Source: a virus. From it: DNA of 20,533 nt. Location of the stretch: IMG/VR virus record IMGVR_UViG_3300037585_000369, positions 1-20,533 of that record; one strand, given 5' to 3'. Numbering within the stretch: the first letter of the stretch is position 1; each line of letters begins with the position of its first letter. Below are positions 9,238 through 14,728 of the stretch, piece by piece. Made by a program: the position numbers and the translations under genes. The notes beneath the pieces are model-generated. The model did no database searches. It was not told the origin of the DNA and saw only the letters and a list, made by a program, of their open reading frames with translations.

Positions 9238-9905
9238 TAGTTAACAAACCAATCTGATTCATATTGTGTATTACCACTATCAAGCATGATAGCTTGTTTA
9301 AGTGATTCAGCAGCTTCAATTGCCATTAGGCTAGATTGAGTGCCACCATCTTCACCTCTCTCTGCTATTGCCCTAGCCCATGCACCCAGTATAACTGGCT
9401 TAGATGGAACTTTTAATACTGTACTAGCTGTCGCTAAATCATCTTGGTATTTAATAATATCAAATGTTATAGTTTCAGCCTTTGTTGGAACAGGTGTTAA
9501 ATCTACTTTTAAATTATTAGAAGCATCACTACCATTAAAACCATAATATAGAGCATCACCAGTAGTGTCTGTAGGGTACTTTACTGTGTTGATGTACACC
9601 TTACTTACCTGTCGTAAGTGCATCCCTGTAGTATTGTTTGTTGCATCCACAATCTTAATCTCTTGACCAGATGATAAGTTATAGTTTTTAGTTCCATTGA
9701 CTGTAGTTATATCAACTGCTTCTCTAAGATTTAACCAGTCGTGATATCCCTCTATACTGCGTTTAGAATCATTAACTAAAGCACCTATAACTTTTTCATA
9801 AGCAGATACAGTTGTACTATCATTAATATCACCAGACCAATCAGCAGAGATAGTATCTTCTCTTAGTCTTATTAACACTTGATTAATTAGTTCTCTAAAT
9901 GTCAT
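9237..9905 (-). CDS. Head-to-tail adaptor / tail tubular protein A-like
   Basis: A 222-aa protein, close to T7 gp11 (196 aa). The N-terminus MTFRELINQVLIRLRED and a helical segment that ends in DSKRSIEGYHDWLNLRE are typical of tail tubular/adaptor proteins; the middle is beta-rich (VNGTKNYNLSSGQEIKIVDA), and the C-terminal part is a helix-rich domain with LGAWARAIAERGEDGG. In podoviruses this protein docks on the portal and holds the nozzle. It is followed directly by the nozzle gene, with which it overlaps by 1 nt. The start ATG at 9905 is 3 nt after the metallophosphoesterase stop. The family assignment is from pattern and context. Confidence 0.75.
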   Translation of the reverse strand: MTFRELINQVLIRLREDTISADWSGDINDSTTVSAYEKVIGALVNDSKRSIEGYHDWLNLREAVDITTVNGTKNYNLSSGQEIKIVDATNNTTGMHLRQVSKVYINTVKYPTDTTGDALYYGFNGSDASNNLKVDLTPVPTKAETITFDIIKYQDDLATASTVLKVPSKPVILGAWARAIAERGEDGGTQSSLMAIEAAESLKQAIMLDSGNTQYESDWFVN

Positions 9906-9908
9906 ATC

Positions 9909-10664
9909 TTATCCTTTAATTATTTTTCCCCATACTGAACTTATCCCTTTTACAATGTCTATTACTTCAACTTGAAAATTTCCATTATCAAAAAAGGTTA
10001 CAATTCCAAAAGCATGATTCCAGTTATGTAGTCTACCCCTTAACCATGTGTTATTTTCTGCTGACATATCTTTTAAACAACCCATTGACCACGCACTAAT
10101 GTTTCCGTCTAACAATCTTGTGGATGAAAACCTTGACACATCATGTGTGTGTCCGTATATAATATTTGTACCATATCTCTCTAAGTGTGTTTTAGCATGA
10201 GTAGTGGTTGTATATGCTCCATGTGTAAAAGACAATTTTCCAATGGTTAAAACCTTATTATACTTATAATACTCATATCCTCTTTCATCCCACTTACAAG
10301 CATTTCTAAATGTATATTGGTCAAGATATGGATTCTCTTCTACAAACGCATCAAGCCATTCATCATGGTTTCCTGCAAGAATATACCTATCTTTACACTT
10401 AACCTTGTCTAATACTTTATCAAATCTATCTAGCTGTTTGTTGACAGCTTTAATTTCTTTATCTATTTCTGGTAATTGGTACTCTAATGGTGGTCTTTTT
10501 CGCCTCTTATATCTATGTCCAGATACAGATTCCCATTCTCCAACATCGCCCAGATTAATAAATATGTCTGGTTTTACAAATTCTATCGCCTTTAATACGA
10601 CCTTTACTGCACTCTCATCATGTATCGGAAAATGCTGGTCGGGTATAACAATCGCCCTTGTCAT
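9909..10664 (-). CDS. Calcineurin-like metallophosphoesterase
   Basis: A 251-aa protein carrying the complete metallophosphoesterase set: D9-x-H11 (PDQHFP), G39-D40 (NLGD), G98-N99-H100-D101 (AGNHDEW), H148 (THG) and G171-H172-T173-H174 (YGHTHD). These residues coordinate two metal ions. Family members hydrolyse phosphodiesters or phosphomonoesters, including nucleic acids and cyclic nucleotides; the substrate here is unknown. A basic stretch at 51-58 (RYKRRKRP) could bind nucleic acid. The gene lies between the holin-like genes and the tail adaptor in the late operon, an unusual position for a DNA-metabolism enzyme, so roles in packaging, host DNA processing or signalling are open. Ribosome site AAGGTAGG spans the end of the upstream gene. 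Confidence 0.9.
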   Translation of the reverse strand: MTRAIVIPDQHFPIHDESAVKVVLKAIEFVKPDIFINLGDVGEWESVSGHRYKRRKRPPLEYQLPEIDKEIKAVNKQLDRFDKVLDKVKCKDRYILAGNHDEWLDAFVEENPYLDQYTFRNACKWDERGYEYYKYNKVLTIGKLSFTHGAYTTTTHAKTHLERYGTNIIYGHTHDVSRFSSTRLLDGNISAWSMGCLKDMSAENNTWLRGRLHNWNHAFGIVTFFDNGNFQVEVIDIVKGISSVWGKIIKG

Positions 10665-10667
10665 GTA

Positions 10668-11099
10668 TTACCTACCTTTTGCTAGTTGTGCTCCAAAGTA
10701 AAATTCGATTATCATTGTTGCCCATTTGAATATTTCATCAAACTTCAACATCCCTTCTACAGTTACATATTCTATCACATCGGGTGTTAATTGCAATCCT
10801 AATATACTTGTGCCTTTTATTACTGTAGGTATGACAGTAGGTACATCAAACCATACAGGTGCTACTTGTGTAAATATAACTAACGCTAATATTACAAATA
10901 TAATTACTCTTCTATTAAGTGCAGCCATTGGACTCTCTTTGTCTGCCCTATCTCTAGCCATATTAATAGAATCATTACGAACTTGTAGTGATTGTACCAT
11001 TAGCTTTTGATTCTCTGCTGCTGCTTGACTCTTTAGAGCAAACAACTTACCAATAAATCCCAACATTATCGGTGCTACATTTGTTAAAAATCCTATCAT
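10668..11099 (-). CDS. Holin-like membrane protein (GTA-holin 3TM-like)
   Basis: A 143-aa protein with three hydrophobic segments: about 3-22, 64-86 (strong) and 122-137. The central part MARDRADKESPMAALNRR, just before the long membrane segment, and the end IIEFYFGAQLAKG resemble the three-segment holins associated with gene transfer agent release, in which an S-P/W-x-R region and a C-terminal E-F-Y-F-G motif are recognisable. The relation is by eye and moderate. It is the last gene of the membrane-protein block and overlaps the XhlA-like gene upstream by 4 nt (ATGA). A role in timing or permitting lysis is inferred. Confidence 0.6.
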   Translation of the reverse strand: MIGFLTNVAPIMLGFIGKLFALKSQAAAENQKLMVQSLQVRNDSINMARDRADKESPMAALNRRVIIFVILALVIFTQVAPVWFDVPTVIPTVIKGTSILGLQLTPDVIEYVTVEGMLKFDEIFKWATMIIEFYFGAQLAKGR

Positions 11100-11305
11100 A
11101 CTGCCACCCTTAATGCCTCAATAATTCCAATCTGAGTAATAATATAGAAACCAATAGCACCATAAACACTCCACTTAATCTGTAACATACTATTATTAAT
11201 TTTCTGAATGGCTTTATTAGTATCTTCAATACGACTAAACAGTTTGTTTATTTGCGTACTATGTTTGTCTAATGTCGTTTCCACTCTAATAATTCTCTCT
11301 TCCAT
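11096..11305 (-). CDS. XhlA-like small membrane protein (haemolysin XhlA type)
   Basis: A 69-aa protein with an amphipathic N-terminal coiled-coil region (residues 1-42, including RVETTLDKHSTQINKLFSRI) and one C-terminal membrane segment at about 46-64 after IKW. This is the layout of XhlA-type proteins, which sit at the membrane and assist holin-dependent lysis in Bacillus prophages. It is preceded by AAGGGTAACT as ribosome site and overlaps the next gene by ATGA. The XhlA label is from layout and pattern only. Confidence 0.6.
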   Translation of the reverse strand: MEERIIRVETTLDKHSTQINKLFSRIEDTNKAIQKINNSMLQIKWSVYGAIGFYIITQIGIIEALRVAV

Positions 11306-11313
11306 AGTTACCC

Positions 11314-11604
11314 TTACTTGTTTAAGCCAACTGCACTACCTGTAAGTATCGCACCAAAGGCTAAGTGAAATAACCCACCACCCATAAGAGTGAAAGGATT
11401 GTGCTGTCCTGTTAACTTCTTCATTAATTCCATCTGTACTAATGTGTCCTCTGTTGCGTTAATAATGTCCATAAACTGTGAGATGTCTGGTCTATTAAGT
11501 CCGTACCATACAGGTACAAATAGAAAGTCGTAAAAACAAATCAACAGGTAGATTACTAAAGCTGTCCATCTCCATCTTTGTGTACTCTTTTCTACCTCTG
11601 TCAT
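11314..11604 (-). CDS. Two-TM holin candidate
   Basis: A 96-aa protein with a charged N-terminus, a Trp/Arg-rich lead (QRWRWTA), membrane segment 1 at about 14-33 (aromatic, with PVWYG at its end), an acidic, helical loop (39-62) and membrane segment 2 at about 73-92 (GGGLFHLAFGAILTGSAVG). This size and two-segment layout suit a class II holin, and the neighbours are membrane proteins as well. The overlap with the preceding 34-aa gene is ATGA. It could instead be an antiholin or an unrelated envelope protein. Confidence 0.5.
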   Translation of the reverse strand: MTEVEKSTQRWRWTALVIYLLICFYDFLFVPVWYGLNRPDISQFMDIINATEDTLVQMELMKKLTGQHNPFTLMGGGLFHLAFGAILTGSAVGLNK

Positions 11605-11705
11605 ACACAGGGAGGTTCACACATCAAGGCTTCCACACCAATAAACATAATACCAATAAAAACTATTGTTCCAAAGAAAAGAATTATCCAACCTAATTTA
11701 CTCAT
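11601..11705 (-). CDS. 34-aa single-TM peptide with CxxxC tail
   Basis: A very short gene below common length cut-offs: ATG at 11705, TGA at 11603-11601. The product is MSKLGWIILFFGTIVF followed by IGIMFIGVEALM and the tail CEPPCV: one hydrophobic segment at residues 4-27 and a C-terminal C-E-P-P-C. Its start overlaps the preceding 125-aa gene (ATGA) and its stop overlaps the following holin candidate (ATGA), so it sits precisely between two coupled genes, which supports real translation. It might be a holin regulator or small lysis accessory; nothing visible settles this. Confidence 0.65.
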   Translation of the reverse strand: MSKLGWIILFFGTIVFIGIMFIGVEALMCEPPCV

Positions 11706-12079
11706 CCTAACTCCTTATTTGTTGATTTCTTTTTCTTCACTTTCTTCTTACTATCATTAAACTGTTTCTTTAAAGTATTAACTTGTTTCTTGAGTGCTTT
11801 ATTCTGTTTGATTATTTGATTAGTTTCTTCTATTAGTATTTCTAATGCTGCTGAATTTATAGTAACTTGCTGACCTACACCTACAACAGCCTTGATTACT
11901 TCTTGAACCTCCATTTCCATTCGGACTTGGTTTTCAATCACAGCTTTCTGATTGGACTTTTGGTACTCCGCATACATAGTAGTTACTCTATGGTCTATAC
12001 CAGAAACATACCATAGCATCGCTCCAGCTTGAATTGCTATTGCCATTACTATCGCTAGAGGTACTTTCATTCCATTCAT
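11702..12079 (-). CDS. TM-anchored coiled-coil protein (i-spanin-like candidate)
   Basis: A 125-aa protein with one N-terminal membrane segment (residues 5-25), then a long helical region containing ENQVRMEMEVQEVIKA and QIIKQNKALKKQVNTLKKQ, likely a coiled coil, and a lysine-rich end (111-122: KKKVKKKKSTNK). Such an N-terminal anchor plus periplasmic coiled coil is the layout of an inner-membrane spanin, which disrupts the outer membrane during lysis of Gram-negative hosts. A lipoprotein gene (12341-12505) two genes upstream is a candidate partner. A clear AGGAG site stands 7 nt before the ATG. A structural role cannot be excluded. Confidence 0.5.
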   Translation of the reverse strand: MNGMKVPLAIVMAIAIQAGAMLWYVSGIDHRVTTMYAEYQKSNQKAVIENQVRMEMEVQEVIKAVVGVGQQVTINSAALEILIEETNQIIKQNKALKKQVNTLKKQFNDSKKKVKKKKSTNKELG

Positions 12080-12089
12080 ATACTAACTC

Positions 12090-12344
12090 CTAATAATTAT
12101 AAGAGGATGAAGGTTGTTCATTTCTTAGGGCATCAAATAAATCTTCGTGTTGCTCCATAATCTCTTCATCTACTTTCAACATCTCATCCATTTGTTCACG
12201 AAGTTTCTCTGTTGCTCTTTCTAACTTAGAAACCTTATCATTAATAACTGCTTGTGTCGTTGATAGACTGAATGTTTGTGTCATTGTCCAACCACCTAGG
12301 GCTATAAGTAAACCTAGAAGTAGCATCACTATCTGGTCTTTCAT
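12090..12344 (-). CDS. Small TM protein with coiled-coil domain
   Basis: An 84-aa protein with a membrane segment at about 4-20 (QIVMLLLGLLIALGGW), then a charged helix (33-75) with heptad-like Leu/Met positions such as VSKLERATEKLREQMDEML, and a polar end with SSSYNY. The layout is again N-terminal anchor plus coiled coil, so this too could be an i-spanin, or it could pair with the adjacent 125-aa protein of similar layout. It overlaps the lipoprotein gene just upstream through ATGA. Role in lysis is inferred from the company it keeps. Confidence 0.5.
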   Translation of the reverse strand: MKDQIVMLLLGLLIALGGWTMTQTFSLSTTQAVINDKVSKLERATEKLREQMDEMLKVDEEIMEQHEDLFDALRNEQPSSSYNY

Positions 12345-12505
12345 CTATCCCACTTAAATGTTTGTGTAGCTTTTACTGTAGGTACAGCATCAGCAGTAGC
12401 TTTAGTAGTTGCACTTAATGTAGTGGTATTAGGAAAGACACTACACCCAGCCATTATTAAGACTATAAACCCAGCTATTAAATTGTTACGAAGTCTGTCG
12501 CTCAT
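12341..12505 (-). CDS. 54-aa lipoprotein (o-spanin-like candidate)
   Basis: A short gene missed by a 60-codon cut-off: ATG at 12505, TGA at 12343-12341, overlapping the next start as ATGA. The product has a typical lipoprotein signal: basic start (MSDRLRNN), hydrophobic stretch (LIAGFIVLIMAG) and lipobox with cysteine at C21 (MAGC). The mature part is 34 residues, Thr/Ala-rich, with KATQTFKWDR at the end. Methionine at the -3 lipobox position is slightly unusual. Small lipoproteins beside a TM-coiled-coil protein are the pattern of two-component spanins, so this is a candidate outer-membrane spanin. The ribosome site is weak. Confidence 0.7.
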   Translation of the reverse strand: MSDRLRNNLIAGFIVLIMAGCSVFPNTTTLSATTKATADAVPTVKATQTFKWDR

Positions 12506-12515
12506 TATTTAATTA

Positions 12516-13115
12516 TCATATGAATGACAATCCTCTGAACTCACTAGGTAATCCAAGAAAAGGTCTGGAGTCAAACTTATTAATTTTAATGTCATCATTC
12601 AAACTATCGTTATAATGTAAAAAAACTTGTCCACAATTCTCACCATCAAACCTCTCTCTCCAATGCTCTAACTTAGAGCCTTTGTAAACTAACATATCAC
12701 TAGGGTTTAGTTTTATTTCAATATCAGGCTCTAAATAAATAGACCATCTATCCCCACCTAAATTCATCGTACCAGAAATTTCACAAGAGTCCCTGTCTTT
12801 GTGTCTTTCTAAAACATCACCGTGTTTGTAAAGACGAGTATAAGAATATGTGGGTACTAATTTTGTATCTATTTCTTTTTCAATTATTGGCTGAACTTTA
12901 ACCAGTAAACTTTCCATAGCTATGTCTGAATAAGCTGAGTATGACTCTAATGCTTGATGGTCGTTCCACTTACCCCAATCTGAATTATTACTAGCAATAT
13001 ATCCAGTATCAAAAAAAGCCTTTGAAACTTGACTCTTTAAGTGAAGATACTGGTATAAAAACTCAGCCAATTCTTCTGGTATTGCATTTCTTAAAACTTT
13101 GTAATCCTCTATCAT
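12516..13115 (-). CDS. 2-oxoglutarate/Fe(II)-dependent oxygenase-like protein, second of a pair
   Basis: A 199-aa protein with the double-stranded beta-helix oxygenase layout. The iron site is readable as H105-x-D107 (LERHKDRD) and H151 (KLEHWRE), with the strand motifs YTRLYKHGD before and QVFLHYND after. The usual basic residue about 10 positions after the distal histidine, which anchors 2-oxoglutarate, is not evident at that place (C161), so the cosubstrate contact may be unusual. Family members hydroxylate proteins, nucleic acids or small molecules; the substrate is unknown. It overlaps the preceding oxygenase gene by ATGA. It shares little obvious sequence with that gene beyond the fold motifs, so this is not a recent duplication. 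Confidence 0.8.
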   Translation of the reverse strand: MIEDYKVLRNAIPEELAEFLYQYLHLKSQVSKAFFDTGYIASNNSDWGKWNDHQALESYSAYSDIAMESLLVKVQPIIEKEIDTKLVPTYSYTRLYKHGDVLERHKDRDSCEISGTMNLGGDRWSIYLEPDIEIKLNPSDMLVYKGSKLEHWRERFDGENCGQVFLHYNDSLNDDIKINKFDSRPFLGLPSEFRGLSFI

Positions 13116-13687
13116 CTGAACTTCGTGCCTTCAATCCAAGCAATTAAAGACAATCTTCTTCCTTTGGTTACAGGGGTTACTCTATGTTCAATAAAAGCTG
13201 GGATAGTAATGATAGAACCTTTCTTATTCATTAATTCTCTTTCTTCTTCAACTAGAGCAACATCTTTAACTTCAAATTGTCCACCCTCATATTCGGAAGG
13301 GTCTGAAAGCTGTATGATTAAACTTATTTTTCTATCATATAAAGATTCGTTTGCCCAAGATGTATCTGTATGCCAATCATATTTGCCTTTGTATGAAGAA
13401 TCATAAACACTAAACTGGCAATTTTCTATATTAGAAATATCAAATCCATAAGCATTTTTATTTGACTCTAAAGCATACTTCCATACCAGCTTAAAGAGTT
13501 CACCATATTTATCAGCATCTAAAAGTTTGACTTCAGAGTTTCTAATTTCTAAATCTTCAGCATTAGGAATTTCATCTATTCTTATAAGTGTTCCTTTGTG
13601 TAGTTCTTCTTTTAAACATTCCTCTACAAAACCATCTATTGTGTCAATTGGAACAGCCTCAAAAAAACTGTACGACAGGAATTTCAC
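13112..13687 (-). CDS. 2-oxoglutarate/Fe(II)-dependent oxygenase (PiuC/PKHD-like), first of a pair
   Basis: A 191-aa protein with a complete iron/2-oxoglutarate site: H106-x-D108 (YDWHTDTSW), H168 (FIEHRVTPV) and R178 (GRRLSLIAW). The core LIIQLSDPSEYEGGQFE and the HRVTPV segment are characteristic of PKHD/PiuC-type prolyl-4-hydroxylase-fold enzymes. The substrate is unknown. The start is GTG at 13687, directly following the TAA of the fibrinogen-like adhesin gene and in the same frame as it; no better start is nearby, and the ribosome site (GGGGA in the end of the upstream gene) is weak. Such genes are frequent in marine phages. Confidence 0.9.
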   Translation of the reverse strand: MKFLSYSFFEAVPIDTIDGFVEECLKEELHKGTLIRIDEIPNAEDLEIRNSEVKLLDADKYGELFKLVWKYALESNKNAYGFDISNIENCQFSVYDSSYKGKYDWHTDTSWANESLYDRKISLIIQLSDPSEYEGGQFEVKDVALVEEERELMNKKGSIITIPAFIEHRVTPVTKGRRLSLIAWIEGTKFR

Positions 13688-14551
13688 TTACTTTCCCCAA
13701 ATTATTTGGTCGGCTACTGATGACCTGTATGTAGTTGCTACACCTGGGCCATAGTGGTCTGCTCGTAGACCTATACCCCTAGCTTCTCCATGAACACTTG
13801 GCCAAGGCCCTTGGTCGTGTGCTGAAGTTCTGCCTAATCTTGCCTTTCCATACCAATTACCATTTGATACAGATGATGAGTTTTTGTGCCAACCACTGTT
13901 ACTAGCGTGTCCGCCATAATTCCAACCACCTGTTTGCAAGTGGTTGCCACTATCAGAAACACCATTTCCAATACCCGAATGAGCTGAAATTCCAGTATTA
14001 GTTCCTCCCCAAATATTATGAATACCTGTAACTGTTTGTCCTAATGTATATTTATAACCATTTGTTGCAGAACTATCAGTTACATAAATATTGCTAATTG
14101 GAATATCTCTTGCTGATTGATATTTATAATCACCGTTTACTGTAGTGTTTGGTGTTCCATCATTAAGTAAAGAATTTGATGTCCAATGAGATGAGTTTTC
14201 ACCAAGACCAGAAGAGCCAGAATTTAATTTCATTAACAGCATAATTCCACCATCAATATTCATATTACAATAAACTTGGAAAGCAGTAATTCCACTTGGT
14301 GCAATCCAATACAATCCATTAGTTGTTGTGCCAGTTGCTGTCTTAATTGCTGCTGCTGAAACATTTGCTAATGCTGATGTTGAGCCATCTAAAACATTGG
14401 ATGTACCATAGAAATCAGCAGCTAATTGAATCTCACCACTAGAAGGTGCGTTACCTTTATTGTAGTATTCACTTAGAGCGTGAGGTGCTGAACCTTCAAA
14501 CTCTTCTGCTATATCGCTTAAACTTATTTGTCCACTACCAGTTAATGGCAT
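13688..14551 (-). CDS. Fibrinogen-like adhesin / tail fibre tip
   Basis: A 287-aa protein. The N-terminal 50 residues form a phage virion module (SGQISLSDIAEEFEG ... SGEIQLAADFYG) often seen at the start of tail and fibre proteins. From about residue 77 comes a fibrinogen-related opening: NGLYWIAP, then FQVYCNMNIDGG at 91-102, as in the FEVYCDM-DGGGW signature of fibrinogen C-terminal domains. The rest is rich in Gly, Asn, Ser, His and Trp (e.g. NYGGHASNSGWHKN). Such domains commonly bind sugars, so a receptor-binding role is likely. The second half of the fibrinogen signature (GGWT) is altered to GGIML. Ribosome site GGAG lies in the end of the preceding 57-aa gene. Confidence 0.75.
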   Translation of the reverse strand: MPLTGSGQISLSDIAEEFEGSAPHALSEYYNKGNAPSSGEIQLAADFYGTSNVLDGSTSALANVSAAAIKTATGTTTNGLYWIAPSGITAFQVYCNMNIDGGIMLLMKLNSGSSGLGENSSHWTSNSLLNDGTPNTTVNGDYKYQSARDIPISNIYVTDSSATNGYKYTLGQTVTGIHNIWGGTNTGISAHSGIGNGVSDSGNHLQTGGWNYGGHASNSGWHKNSSSVSNGNWYGKARLGRTSAHDQGPWPSVHGEARGIGLRADHYGPGVATTYRSSVADQIIWGK

Positions 14552-14554
14552 AAT

Positions 14555-14728
14555 TTATTCTCCATTCAATGTCCAATTAGACTCTGTATTAGCATCACCA
14601 CCTTGGTATGTATAAAATACTTTTGGCTCATCATCTTCTGAATTGAAAGGTGCTCTACAAACTACATCACCTATTGCGTATGTGTGTTCTGAGTTCCCTT
14701 CTTTTTCCCAAGGATTTACTATTGCCAT
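14555..14728 (-). CDS. 57-aa protein between fibre and adhesin genes
   Basis: A short gene not reached by a 60-codon cut-off: ATG at 14728 overlaps the stop of the 571-aa fibre (TAATG), TAA at 14557-14555. The product begins MAIVNPWEKEGNSEHTYAIG and ends with YQGGDANTESNWTLNGE. The spacing of aromatic residues and the YAIGDVV motif followed by FYTYQGGD and NW recall small carbohydrate-binding modules of the CBM5/12 type, but this is pattern only. Located between two receptor-binding genes, it may be an adhesin accessory or part of the fibre tip. Its end supplies the ribosome site for the next gene. Confidence 0.7.
   Translation of the reverse strand: MAIVNPWEKEGNSEHTYAIGDVVCRAPFNSEDDEPKVFYTYQGGDANTESNWTLNGE

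Noticed and set aside
13112-13687. Frameshifted or broken fusion of adhesin and oxygenase
   Set aside because: The frame is the same but both proteins are complete at their family length and the oxygenase start fits its fold, so two separate genes are the simpler reading.
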